In this document: positions 8,372 to 16,829 of the stretch, piece after piece
How positions within the stretch are numbered: position 1 is the first letter of the stretch
Layout of the letters: each line of letters starts with the position of its first letter
Source: Methylococcaceae bacterium
Lineage (GTDB): Bacteria > Pseudomonadota > Gammaproteobacteria > Methylococcales > Methylococcaceae
DNA: 27,940 bases
Direction: 5' to 3'
NCBI GenBank assembly: GCA_005792805.1
Contig: SXQV01000065.1
Location: 1-27,940 of the forward strand
The notes under the pieces: model-generated
What the model saw: the letters and a program-made list of their open reading frames with translations, nothing else
Told to the model about the DNA's origin: nothing
The model's database searches: none
Translations under genes and position numbers: made by a program

Positions 8372-8818
8372 ATGAACAAGTTGTTTTTCTTTCCACCCCC
8401 CATGGTCGCCTTGCTGCTCATTTGGGCGGCCTATGCCGCCAACCAGTCTTTTCCCGGCCTGGAAATCATTCCCGCCACAAACGGGGGATTCGTCTGGTTA
8501 GCTTCAGGCCTTGCCCTGGCGGCATCCGCCGCATGGCAGTTCAGGCAACTTCAAACCACCGTACTGCCTTTCGGCACACCCACGCAATTAGCCACACTGG
8601 GTGCCTATCTCTGGACACGAAACCCGATGTACCTGGGCTTGCTGACAACGCTCATCGGACTCGCTTTTTACATGGGTACCCTGCCTTTCTGGCTGGTGCC
8701 TCCAGCATTCTTCCTCATCATTAACCACGCGCATATTCCATACGAGGAAAACAAACTCACGAATGCCTTTGGCACGGATTACACCCGTTATTTGCAAAAC
8801 GTACGGCGCTGGATCTGA
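8372..8818 (+). CDS. Isoprenylcysteine methyltransferase-like (PEMT/ICMT) membrane protein
   Basis: This small integral membrane protein has the C-terminal motifs of the isoprenylcysteine/phospholipid methyltransferase superfamily: GAYLWTRNPMYLG, then IPYEENKLTNAFGTDYTRYL and VRRWI at the end. These residues bind S-adenosylmethionine in known members. Four hydrophobic stretches are visible, near residues 10-25, 40-55, 83-100 and 103-118. The bacterial substrate is unknown. The ATG at 8372 follows a GGAG ribosome site by 7 bp and lies 21 bp after the MOSC gene. The strong terminator at 8831-8872 ends the run. Length (148) is usual for bacterial members. Confidence 0.85.
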   Translation: MNKLFFFPPPMVALLLIWAAYAANQSFPGLEIIPATNGGFVWLASGLALAASAAWQFRQLQTTVLPFGTPTQLATLGAYLWTRNPMYLGLLTTLIGLAFYMGTLPFWLVPPAFFLIINHAHIPYEENKLTNAFGTDYTRYLQNVRRWI

Positions 8819-8830
8819 TCCAGCGGACAC

Positions 8831-8872
8831 AAAAAAACGGGCGGCCCCAAGTTGGGGGCCGCCCGTTTTTTT
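8831..8872. terminator. Bidirectional intrinsic terminator between the methyltransferase-like gene and hpnH
   Basis: A perfect 18-bp stem (seven A, CGGGCGGCCCC; complement GGGGCCGCCCG, seven T) encloses the 6-base loop AAGTTG. It has a U-run on both strands and sits between two convergent genes, 12 bp from each, so it should stop transcription from both sides. Confidence 0.95.
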
Positions 8873-8883
8873 AGGGGCCGAGA

Positions 8884-9984
8884 TTAGTCGACAGCTTCGA
8901 TGGAAATCGTACGGCGGGGTTTCACCGGCTTGGTCTCATATTCAGGTGTGGGCTCGTCCGCCATCGGACCGCTGGTGCGCGGACCCACCAACGAAACCCA
9001 GGCCGCCTTCAGCGGGTGCTGCATGGCGTCTTCCACGGCGGAAGCTTCAAAACCGCAGTGTGCCATGCAGTTTGCACACTTGGGATTTTTTGAATTGCCA
9101 TATTTGTCCCAAGGCGTTTCTTCCATCAGCGCCTTGAAAGAAGGCGCATAACCCTCATCCACCAGCAGATAACAGGGTTTTTGCCAGCCGAACACGTTAC
9201 GGGTCGGGTTGCCCCACGGCGTACAGTTGTAACCCTGGTTACCCGCAAGGAAATCCAGATAAAGGCTGGAGTGGTTCAACTGCCACTTGCGGCCACGGCC
9301 CAGCTTGAAGACATCCCGGAACAGCTGCTTGCTATCACGCATCTTGATGAAGATATCCTGCTGCGGCGCATGCTCATAACTGAAGCCTGGCGCAATCGTG
9401 GCACCTTCGACTCCGAGCTTTTTGCAATAATCGAGGAAATCTGCGATTTCCTGGGCATTCTCGCCTTGAAACAGGGTGCAATTGACGGTAACTCGAAAAC
9501 CACGATCCATCGCCATCCTGATCGCATCAACCGCGCGGTCAAATACCCCCTGCTGACAGACCGAGGCATCGTGGCGCTCTTCGTTACCATCCAAATGAAT
9601 GGAGAAGGTCAGGTATGGCGATGGCTTGTAGTCATCAATACGCTTCTTGAGCAACAGCGCGTTGGTACAGAGGTAAACATACTTGCCCCGCTGGATCATG
9701 CCCTCAACAACCTGCGGAAGTTCCTTGTGCAGCAGTGGTTCGCCGCCCGCAATCGAGACCACCGGCGCACCACACTCATCTACAGCCGCCAAACACTCTT
9801 CTACACTCAACCGTCGATTAAGGATCTCATCCGGATAATCAATCTTTCCGCAACCGGCACAGGCCAGATTGCAACGAAATAAAGGCTCAAGCATGAGCAC
9901 CAGTGGGTATTTTTTCTTGCCAGACAGCTTTTGCGTGATGAGGTACTTTGCAATCGTGAACTGCTGCCGTAATGGAACGCCCAT
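8884..9984 (-). CDS. hpnH: Adenosylhopane synthase HpnH (radical SAM)
   Basis: HpnH is the radical-SAM enzyme that joins the 5'-deoxyadenosyl group to diploptene, giving adenosylhopane, the first step toward C35 bacteriohopanepolyols. The opening MGVPLRQQFTIAKYL is characteristic of the family. The radical-SAM cluster motif CNLACAGC supplies Cys38, Cys42 and Cys45, and the SAM-binding VSIAGGEPLLH follows. A C-terminal cysteine group (CTPWGNP, KPCYLL, CANCMAHCGFE) is also present, as in HpnH proteins. Length (366) allows a full enzyme with a short tail. The ATG has a strong GGAGG ribosome site 4 bp upstream. It points away from the other hopanoid genes and shares a 330-bp divergent region with them. 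Confidence 0.95.
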   Translation of the reverse strand: MGVPLRQQFTIAKYLITQKLSGKKKYPLVLMLEPLFRCNLACAGCGKIDYPDEILNRRLSVEECLAAVDECGAPVVSIAGGEPLLHKELPQVVEGMIQRGKYVYLCTNALLLKKRIDDYKPSPYLTFSIHLDGNEERHDASVCQQGVFDRAVDAIRMAMDRGFRVTVNCTLFQGENAQEIADFLDYCKKLGVEGATIAPGFSYEHAPQQDIFIKMRDSKQLFRDVFKLGRGRKWQLNHSSLYLDFLAGNQGYNCTPWGNPTRNVFGWQKPCYLLVDEGYAPSFKALMEETPWDKYGNSKNPKCANCMAHCGFEASAVEDAMQHPLKAAWVSLVGPRTSGPMADEPTPEYETKPVKPRRTISIEAVD

Positions 9985-10165
9985 GTATCCTCCACAGGAA
10001 AATTTCGTTTATATCTAGGGAGCCCGCAGGCCTTAGCCCATGGGCAGGCTGGAACACAACCTAATGTCAAGTTACCGGTTCCAGCGATGAAGGGGTTCTA
10101 CCCTTCACAATCGATGATTGTATCGGGCGCTTATCCTATAGTGCAGTTGCTTTTTTCTCAACTGG

Positions 10166-10198
10166 TTTTCGTCAAAAAACAACATTGCTTGACGAAAA
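10166..10198. repeat. Perfect 10-bp inverted repeat over the -35 box of the squalene synthase promoter
   Basis: TTTTCGTCAA at 10166-10175 is the exact reverse complement of TTGACGAAAA at 10189-10198, with 13 bp between. The right arm contains the -35 hexamer of the proposed promoter. The geometry (about 23 bp between arm centres, roughly two helical turns) suits a dimeric DNA-binding protein acting as a repressor. That role is inferred. Confidence 0.7.
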
Positions 10199-10216
10199 AC
10201 ACAAAAAAGTTAAAAT
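10189..10216 (+). promoter_or_regulatory. Sigma-70-type promoter for the hopanoid operon
   Basis: TTGACG at 10189-10194 and TAAAAT at 10211-10216 are separated by 16 bp in an A-rich stretch, about 50 bp before the first small open reading frame and 99 bp before the squalene synthase start. It is the best promoter match in the divergent region. Confidence 0.6.
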
Positions 10217-10268
10217 TTCACACCGTGTGCAAGGTGTACGCGTTTCGGCCTCGCATCAGAGATCGACC

Positions 10269-10346
10269 ATGAAAGTTTGGCCAATCAACGACTTGAAGGA
10301 AAAAGCTTCCCTGCATGAGCTTAAGCATTCCGTTGCAACCCAGTAA
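10269..10346 (+). CDS. Possible 25-residue leader peptide overlapping the squalene synthase start
   Basis: An ATG at 10269, with a GAGA-type ribosome site 5-8 bp upstream, opens a 25-codon frame (MKVWPINDLKEKASLHELKH and five more residues) that ends in TAA at 10344-10346. It overlaps the first 32 bases of the squalene synthase gene in another frame. The AAGGA at 10296-10300 lies inside it and is 14 bp from the squalene synthase ATG, a long spacing. The peptide might couple translation to the main gene, or the frame might be chance. I recognise no domain. Confidence 0.25.
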   Translation: MKVWPINDLKEKASLHELKHSVATQ

Positions 10347-11382
10347 AGTCATCGAATCCCTGAATGACGATACTTTTCAGGATCACCTTCTTCAAGGTGT
10401 TTCGCGCACATTTGCCCTGACGATACCGCAACTTCCCCCCGCACTGGCAAAGCCTGTGGCCAATGCGTACCTCTTGTGCCGCATTGTTGACACCATCGAA
10501 GATGAAGTCGCCCTGAATTCGGCCCAGAAACGACGCTTCTGCCATCAGTTTGCCGATGTAGTGCGCGCAAAGCAGCCACCCGCACCACTGAAAGACGAGC
10601 TGGGTCCACTGCTGTCGTCTGGCACCCTGCCCGCAGAGCACGAATTGATCAGCGTGGTGCCCCGGGTCGTTGGCATAACACATCAATTTGATGCCGAGCA
10701 ACAGGAAGCCTTGGCGCGGTGCGTCGAAATCATGGCGCAAGGCATGGCAGAGTTCCAGGATCGTGACCTTAGTGCAGGCCTCGCAACGCTGAAAGAAATG
10801 AACAGCTACTGCTATTACGTGGCAGGCGTGGTGGGTGAAATGCTGACCCAGCTGTTTTGCCACTATTCAGCTGCCATGGCCTCCCGCCGCGAAGAAATGA
10901 TGCGACTGGCCGTCTCCTTCGGACAGGGCTTACAGATGACGAATATCCTCAAAGACCTGTGGGATGACCATAAGCGCGGGGTCTGCTGGCTCCCGCAAGA
11001 TGTGTTTGATCGCACCGGAGGGTTTTCCTTGGCCGAACTCAAACCCGGCCATAATGACCCCCGCTTTCGCGCAGGCTTCCTTGAACTCATAGGTATTGCC
11101 CACGGTCACCTGAAAAACGCGCTCCGCTACACGCTGCTCATACCGCCAAATGAAACAGGTACTCGCGAATTCTGCCTGTGGGCGTTGGGCATGGCGGTTC
11201 TTACGCTGCGGAAAATCGCAAAGAATCCCGACTTCAGCGCGTCAGATCAAGTGAAGATCACCCGGCGCACCGTCAAAACCACGATTGCCACCTGCCGAAT
11301 TCTGCGCTCCAGCGACATGGGCTTAAAGACCGCGTTTGCGCTCGCCGGAAGAGGTTTACCCCTCGCTGAGCAGCCCAGCTAG
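10315..11382 (+). CDS. sqs: Squalene synthase (farnesyl-diphosphate farnesyltransferase), single-enzyme type
   Basis: The enzyme condenses two farnesyl diphosphates to presqualene diphosphate and, in this family, reduces it to squalene, the substrate of Shc. The 355-residue protein has GVSRTFALTIPQLP (around residue 30) and the first magnesium-binding aspartate motif CRIVDTIEDE (Asp59, Glu62, Asp63). Next come YCYYVAGVVGEML and the second aspartate motif LQMTNILKDLWDDHKRG (Asp214, Asp217, Asp218). These blocks are those of the eukaryote-like Sqs family, not of HpnC or HpnD. No hpnC, hpnD or hpnE lies in the cluster, so this one enzyme is probably the squalene source. NADPH-dependent reduction is inferred from the family. 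shc follows after 55 bp. Confidence 0.92.
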   Translation: MSLSIPLQPSKVIESLNDDTFQDHLLQGVSRTFALTIPQLPPALAKPVANAYLLCRIVDTIEDEVALNSAQKRRFCHQFADVVRAKQPPAPLKDELGPLLSSGTLPAEHELISVVPRVVGITHQFDAEQQEALARCVEIMAQGMAEFQDRDLSAGLATLKEMNSYCYYVAGVVGEMLTQLFCHYSAAMASRREEMMRLAVSFGQGLQMTNILKDLWDDHKRGVCWLPQDVFDRTGGFSLAELKPGHNDPRFRAGFLELIGIAHGHLKNALRYTLLIPPNETGTREFCLWALGMAVLTLRKIAKNPDFSASDQVKITRRTVKTTIATCRILRSSDMGLKTAFALAGRGLPLAEQPS

Positions 11383-11437
11383 ACCACATTCCTAATTTAC
11401 AACTGAGAAGCCAACCAATCAGGGGACATCTCAAACC

Positions 11438-13408
11438 ATGTTCAAAGATCATAACGACCCGTCAGAAAATCCGGCTTACGCAAAGCCGTTTTTTAGCCGA
11501 CAGACTGAAGAGCCTGTCGAGAAGGCCATCCATCGCGCCCGGAACTTCTTGCTCAAGCAGCAGCATGAGGCGGGTTATTGGGTTTTTGAACTGGAAGCGG
11601 ATTGCACAATCCCGGCCGAATACATCCGGATGATGCATTTCATGGACGAGATTGATCCGGCGCTGCAAGCCAAGATCGCCGTTTATTTACGTGCCCACCA
11701 ACGCGCAGACGGGAGTTACTCCCTCTTCACCGGCGGGCCCGGCGACGTCAGTTGCACCGTCAAAGCGTACTATGCGCTCAAGTTGGCTGGAGATGACATC
11801 AACGCCGCACACATGATCCTGGCCCGCGACTGGGTGCTCAGCCAGGGCGGTGCCGCGCAGGCCAATGTGTTCACTCGCATCATGCTAGCCATGTTTGAGC
11901 AGGTGCCTTGGCGGGCCGTGCCGTTTATCCCCGTCGAAATCATGCTATTGCCCGCATGGTTCCCCTTCCATCTGGACAAAGTGGCCTATTGGTCACGCAC
12001 GGTGATGGTGCCGTTATTCATACTTTGCAGCTATAAGGTTACCGCCCGCAATCCACAGAAAACCGGGGTACGCGAACTTTTTACCGTCGACCCGGAAAAA
12101 GAGCGCAACTACTTTGCTCACGTCAAAACTCCACTAGGCAAACTGGTACTAGGCTTGGAGCGTGTCGCTTTCACGCTGGAGCCCTATCTCCCGAAAAAAC
12201 TTCGCGCCAAAGCCACAGAACAGGCGCGCGACTGGTTCATCGAGCGCCTTAACGGTGTGGATGGATTGGGGGCCATCTTCCCCGCCATGGTCAATGCTTA
12301 TGAGGCCCTGGACTGGCTGGGTTACCCCCCTGAGCACGAATATCGCCGCATCGCCAGGGAATCCATCGAACGACTCCTGGTCGTCAAGGACGATCATGCC
12401 TACTGCCAGCCTTGTGTTTCGCCCATCTGGGATACCGGCCTGACCAGCCTGGCATTACAGGAAGTCAACAGATATGAAAAAGATCAGCAAACCGAAGCGG
12501 CCCTGACTGCCGGGCTTCGCTGGCTGGCCAGCAAACAGCTGACTGATCACCCGGGTGACTGGCGCATCAGGCGCCCAGATGTTGAGGGCGGTGGTTGGGC
12601 TTTTCAGTTCGAGAACACCCATTATCCGGACGTCGATGATTCGGCTGTCGTCGCCCACACCCTGTTACAGGCCAATAGCGAAGAGTTTAACGAACATGTC
12701 CGCCGTGCCGGCAACTGGATTGCCGGGATGCAATCCCATGGCGGAGGCTGGGGTGCTTTCGATGCCGACAACACCTACCATTATCTGAACCACATTCCCT
12801 TCGCCGATCACGGCGCACTGCTGGATCCCCCCACGTCGGATGTCAGTGGTCGCTGCCTGATGTTTCTGGCGCAACTGGCTGAACAGCGAGCAGACCTCGG
12901 ACCGGTGCTGGAGGATGCGCTGGTCTACCTCCGGAAAGAACAGGAGACCGATGGCTCCTGGTTTGGCCGCTGGGGTACCAACTACCTCTACGGCACCTGG
13001 TCGGTACTGGTGGGTTTCGAAACGGCTCGCGTCCCGAAAAATGACCCCGCCATACGGCGAGCAGTTGCCTGGCTCAAGAGCGTGCAATGCAGCGATGGTG
13101 GCTGGGGTGAGGACAATTTCACCTACCATGATCCAAGCGCCGATAAACGGGGACGATTCCATACCAGCATGGCTTTCCATACCGCGCTGGCCCTGCTGGC
13201 CCTTATATCTGCCGGCGAAGTCGACTCCCCCGAAGTAGCTGCCGGCATTGATTATTTGCTCCGTCACCAGGGCCCCGAAGGCCATTGGAACGACAAATAC
13301 TTCAACGCGCCAGGCTTCCCCAAGGTGTTCTACCTCAAATACCACGGCTACGATAAATTCTTCCCGCTGTGGGCTCTGGCCCGTTTCCGTAACGAGCGAC
13401 ATCACTGA
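11438..13408 (+). CDS. shc: Squalene-hopene cyclase
   Basis: Shc folds and cyclises squalene into hopene (diploptene) and hopanol at the inner membrane, the committed hopanoid step. The catalytic DxDD motif is intact: Asp398-Val-Asp400-Asp401 in HYPDVDDSAVVAHTL. Several QW repeats are visible, such as AHQRADGSYSLF, KEQETDGSWFGRWG and VQCSDGGWGEDNF. The usual opening QQHEAGYWVFELEADCTIPA and the ending YHGYDKFFPLWALARF are present. Length is 656, typical for proteobacterial Shc. The ATG has an AGGGGA about 12 bp upstream. The next gene starts 3 bp after the stop. Confidence 0.97.
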   Translation: MFKDHNDPSENPAYAKPFFSRQTEEPVEKAIHRARNFLLKQQHEAGYWVFELEADCTIPAEYIRMMHFMDEIDPALQAKIAVYLRAHQRADGSYSLFTGGPGDVSCTVKAYYALKLAGDDINAAHMILARDWVLSQGGAAQANVFTRIMLAMFEQVPWRAVPFIPVEIMLLPAWFPFHLDKVAYWSRTVMVPLFILCSYKVTARNPQKTGVRELFTVDPEKERNYFAHVKTPLGKLVLGLERVAFTLEPYLPKKLRAKATEQARDWFIERLNGVDGLGAIFPAMVNAYEALDWLGYPPEHEYRRIARESIERLLVVKDDHAYCQPCVSPIWDTGLTSLALQEVNRYEKDQQTEAALTAGLRWLASKQLTDHPGDWRIRRPDVEGGGWAFQFENTHYPDVDDSAVVAHTLLQANSEEFNEHVRRAGNWIAGMQSHGGGWGAFDADNTYHYLNHIPFADHGALLDPPTSDVSGRCLMFLAQLAEQRADLGPVLEDALVYLRKEQETDGSWFGRWGTNYLYGTWSVLVGFETARVPKNDPAIRRAVAWLKSVQCSDGGWGEDNFTYHDPSADKRGRFHTSMAFHTALALLALISAGEVDSPEVAAGIDYLLRHQGPEGHWNDKYFNAPGFPKVFYLKYHGYDKFFPLWALARFRNERHH

Positions 13409-13411
13409 GCT

Positions 13412-14128
13412 GTGCCATCAATCGGCATAGTCGTCGCCCTGCCGGCCGAAGCTCGAAGTGTCGTCCGGCAGCACCTGGGATTCGAAAGCCTGCATGAATT
13501 ACCGGAAGGTCACTGGCTGACGGTTTCTGGCGCGGGACCCGCTGCCGCCGAGAAAGCCGCCATCCGGCTTATCGAACGCGAAGTGAAAGCACTCATCAGT
13601 TGGGGCTGTGCGGCCGCCATCACACCGGAACTAACTCCCGGCCACCTGATTCTCGCAGCACATATTCACGGCGAGGACGGCCAGCTCCACTCCACCGACC
13701 CAGCCTGGCGTCAACGCCTTGCCGCGAATCTACCCCCCCAACTGCAATCGCATTCCGGGGGCATCCAAGAAAGCCGTCGGGTCATCGTCACCCGATCTGA
13801 AAAGATAGCCCTGCAAAAGAAAACCGGGGCGGTCGCGGCCGACATGGAAAGTGCCGCCATTGCCCGCAAGGCCAGCGCTCACAGCTTGCCTTTTCTGGTG
13901 GTTCGCACCATTGCCGATTCTGCCACCATGGATTTCCCGGCGGCGGTCACCCGCGCACTCAATCCTCGGGGTGACGTGCGGATGCTGGAACTCCTCGGCC
14001 ACATTGCCCGCCGCCCCAGCGAAATCCCCGACCTGATCAGATTGGGCCAGGCATTTGGCGCGGCCGTGCGAACACTGCATCAAGTCCGCAAGCACGCAGG
14101 ATCTGACTTCAGCTTTACTGCCCCGTAG
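13412..14128 (+). CDS. hpnG: Adenosylhopane phosphorylase-type nucleosidase HpnG
   Basis: HpnG releases adenine from adenosylhopane to give (phospho)ribosylhopane, the step after HpnH. The protein belongs to the purine nucleoside phosphorylase / MTA-SAH nucleosidase fold. It opens with IGIVVALPAEARSV, has SGAGPAAAEKAAIRLIE (about residues 37-54) and SWGCAAAITPEL, and carries the active-site motif VAADMESAAIA with Asp144 and Glu146. The start is a GTG at 13412, three bases after shc, so translation is probably coupled to shc. Length is 238. Placement between shc and hpnN supports the assignment. Confidence 0.92.
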   Translation: MPSIGIVVALPAEARSVVRQHLGFESLHELPEGHWLTVSGAGPAAAEKAAIRLIEREVKALISWGCAAAITPELTPGHLILAAHIHGEDGQLHSTDPAWRQRLAANLPPQLQSHSGGIQESRRVIVTRSEKIALQKKTGAVAADMESAAIARKASAHSLPFLVVRTIADSATMDFPAAVTRALNPRGDVRMLELLGHIARRPSEIPDLIRLGQAFGAAVRTLHQVRKHAGSDFSFTAP

Positions 14129-14136
14129 TTTCATCA

Positions 14137-16794
14137 ATGAATAAAAACGCGGATCGCCGCCTGTATCGGTTCATGCACGGATGGGAGGCCAATTTCATCA
14201 GGCATCCCTGGCTTGTTATCTTGCTGTTCATCGTGAGCTGCGGTTTGACGCTGCGTTACACAATGGACCATCTCAAGGTCAACACCAATACGGCAAACAT
14301 GATCTCCCTGGAGCTGCCGTTCCAAAAAAACCGCATCGCGCTTGAGCAGGCATTTCCCCAGGATATTGGAACCGCCATTCTTCTGGTGGAAGGCAAAACG
14401 CCAGAAACCACCGCCGCTGCCGTCAAAAAAATCGTAGCTCTGATTCAACAGGACGCGACCCATTTCAGTGGCATACATGTACCCGACGACAGCGAATTCT
14501 TTGCCCGCAACGGACTGCTCTATCTCAGCCTGGAAGATCTGGAAAAACTCACGAATCAACTCGCCAATGCCCAGCCCTTCATTGGGCGCCTGACCGAAGA
14601 CAACAGCCTTCGCGGACTTTTCGGCATTGTGGGACAAGCGCTGGAAGAGACCGGCAAGAACGACCTGACGCTGGAGCTTGACCCACTTTTAAACAGGATT
14701 CGCGCTGCCGTCGCCGCCACAACGGCCAACCAGCCCTACCAGGTATCTTGGCGCCAGCTCATGACGCCGGATGCCAGTAGCGGCTTGGGGATCACCAAAC
14801 GGCTGATTCTCGTCAAACCTGTACTGCACTACGAAGAGGTGATGCCTGCGGAACAATCGATCCAGGCCATTAACCGCATTCTGGCTTCCACACTGCAAGG
14901 CGAACTTGCCGATGTCAGGGTGCGGAAAACCGGCGAAGTCATACTGGAACACGAAGAGATGGAAACCATCAGCGCCGGTGTCTCGGTCGCCAGCGCGGCT
15001 TCACTGGTTCTGGTCTGCCTGACGTTGTGGATTGCTTACCGTTCCGTGAAGCTCATGTTCGCGACCTTCGTCTCATTGACGATGGGTCTGGTTTTGTCGC
15101 TAGGTTTTGCCACCGTTGCCATTGGCCAGCTCAACCTGATTTCCATTGGTTTCGCCGTGCTCTTTATCGGTATGGGCGATGCGTATTCCTCGCATTTCTG
15201 CCTGCGTTACCGCGAGCTGATTCTCGAAGGCCATAGCCAACGCAAAGCGTTACAGGACACCCTGACGTCCACCGGGCCCGCCTTGATACTGAGCGCCATT
15301 ACGGCCGCCATCGGATTATTCGCCTTCATCCCAACCAGCTATTCGGGCGTAGCGGAGCTCGGCATCATTGCCGGCGCCAGCATGTTCATCGCCTTGATGA
15401 CGACCTTCACGGTGCTGCCCGCCCTGATGAAGATCATGCCGATCCACCCGCCGAAAAAGCAGCGTAACCCGGTCACTGCATCGTCCAACCGTTCAAACTG
15501 GCCATTGCATTATGCAAAGCCAGTCCGAATTGCTACGGGCATACTGGCCGTGATTGCGGCTGTTTTGATGTTCGGCGTCCAGGTCGATTTCAACCCCATC
15601 AACCTGCGTGATCCCAATACGGAATCGGTGCAGACCTTCAAATCTCTGCTGCAATCCGAAGACACCTCGCCCATGACGCTGGCCTCTCTGGCGCGCAGCG
15701 AAACAGACGCGGCGGTGCTGGAGGAAAAATTCAAACAGCTTCCCGCAGTCGACAGGGTGGTGAGCCTGAAAGATCTCATTCCCGAAGATCAGGACGAAAA
15801 ACTGGCCATCATCTCCGACCTGTCGGTCATGATGGGAACGCAACTCAGCCAGTTTCCGGCTCCCGACAAAAGTGGCGCGACTCGTCAGAGCCTCGACACA
15901 CTCCAGCAGTCCGTTCGTCACCGCTTAGCTGAGGAAAGTAACCATCCGGTACTGGTGGCTCTCGATGAGTCGCTGACAGCCCTCGAAACACGGTTGGCGG
16001 CGGTCGACGCAGGGACGCAGCAAACCTTGCTTGACCAGTTACAGGACAGCCTGCTCAAGCCCCTACCCGCCGTCATCAACGATCTGGGCAAAAGCCTTTC
16101 TGCCCAACCCGTTACCCGGGACAATCTCCCGCAAGATCTGACAGATCGCTGGGTCAGCCAAAACGGGCTGTACCGGCTTCAGATCTATCCCAAAAAAGAC
16201 CTCAATGAACTGGAAAATTTGCGGGAATTCATCATCGAAGCCCAGCACGTCGATCCCGACGTGACCGATCTGCCGGTGACCTATCTGGAATCCATGAACG
16301 AAGTCATCAAGGCATTCATTCAGGCTTTCAGTATCGCCCTGCTGGCTACGACACTGATCCTGTTGCTGGTATTGCGCAACATCAAAGATACCCTGCTCGT
16401 GCTGCTCCCCCTGATGCTGGCTTCCCTCTTTACGGCGGCAGCGACCGTGCTGCTCAAGGTTCCCTTCAACTTTGCCAACATCATCGCGCTCCCTCTGTTG
16501 TTCGGCCTAGGTGTGGACAGCGGAATTCACATGGCGCACAGGCTCCACGAAATTGAAAAGAACGGCGGCAATCTTCTCGACACCAGCGAAGCCAAAGGCG
16601 TCTTCTATGGCGCGCTGACCACGGTATTCAGCTTTGCCAGCCTCGCCCTGACCCGTCATGCGGGCACGGCCAGCATGGGGCTTCTGCTGTCCATCGGCCT
16701 GATGCTGACCTTGCTATGTGCCCTGGTTGTGCTCCCGGCCTTCAGCAAAGTCAAGCCCGGCCAAATCACTGATCGTGTAAAATCCGCCGTCTGA
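14137..16794 (+). CDS. hpnN: Hopanoid transporter HpnN (RND/MMPL family)
   Basis: HpnN is an inner-membrane RND-type protein that carries hopanoids to the outer membrane. The 885-residue protein has the duplicated RND layout. A membrane helix at residues 25-45 precedes a large periplasmic loop and a group of membrane helices (about 275-440) containing LFIGMGDAYSSHFCLRYRE. A second periplasmic loop is followed by a second helix group (about 725-880) containing LLFGLGVDSGIHMAHRLHE. The paired GMGD and GVDSG motifs hold the aspartates expected in the proton-relay helices. It starts 8 bp after hpnG with no strong ribosome site, which suggests coupling. hpnO follows after 35 bp. Confidence 0.93.
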   Translation: MNKNADRRLYRFMHGWEANFIRHPWLVILLFIVSCGLTLRYTMDHLKVNTNTANMISLELPFQKNRIALEQAFPQDIGTAILLVEGKTPETTAAAVKKIVALIQQDATHFSGIHVPDDSEFFARNGLLYLSLEDLEKLTNQLANAQPFIGRLTEDNSLRGLFGIVGQALEETGKNDLTLELDPLLNRIRAAVAATTANQPYQVSWRQLMTPDASSGLGITKRLILVKPVLHYEEVMPAEQSIQAINRILASTLQGELADVRVRKTGEVILEHEEMETISAGVSVASAASLVLVCLTLWIAYRSVKLMFATFVSLTMGLVLSLGFATVAIGQLNLISIGFAVLFIGMGDAYSSHFCLRYRELILEGHSQRKALQDTLTSTGPALILSAITAAIGLFAFIPTSYSGVAELGIIAGASMFIALMTTFTVLPALMKIMPIHPPKKQRNPVTASSNRSNWPLHYAKPVRIATGILAVIAAVLMFGVQVDFNPINLRDPNTESVQTFKSLLQSEDTSPMTLASLARSETDAAVLEEKFKQLPAVDRVVSLKDLIPEDQDEKLAIISDLSVMMGTQLSQFPAPDKSGATRQSLDTLQQSVRHRLAEESNHPVLVALDESLTALETRLAAVDAGTQQTLLDQLQDSLLKPLPAVINDLGKSLSAQPVTRDNLPQDLTDRWVSQNGLYRLQIYPKKDLNELENLREFIIEAQHVDPDVTDLPVTYLESMNEVIKAFIQAFSIALLATTLILLLVLRNIKDTLLVLLPLMLASLFTAAATVLLKVPFNFANIIALPLLFGLGVDSGIHMAHRLHEIEKNGGNLLDTSEAKGVFYGALTTVFSFASLALTRHAGTASMGLLLSIGLMLTLLCALVVLPAFSKVKPGQITDRVKSAV

Positions 16795-16829
16795 TCAGCC
16801 ACTTCTGACCCCACCAATAGCAGATCGCC

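Noticed and set aside
9181..9882. 233-codon open frame on the plus strand opposite hpnH
   Set aside because: The hpnH frame has the full radical-SAM motif set and a strong ribosome site; the opposite frame has none.
10065..10070. TTGACA on the minus strand as -35 of hpnH
   Set aside because: The hexamer is perfect, but no -10-like sequence lies 15-19 bp downstream.
10088..10107. Hairpin TGAAGGG/CCCTTCA in the hopanoid divergent region
   Set aside because: A 7-bp stem with no U-run and no clear place relative to either promoter; evidence too thin for a feature.
12665..13405. 246-codon open frame on the minus strand within shc
   Set aside because: It is antisense to the conserved C-terminal half of Shc and shows no domain of its own.
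16776..16783. Internal promoter TGTAAAAT before hpnO
   Set aside because: No -35 box at a usable distance and it lies in the hpnN coding sequence; kept only as a remark.
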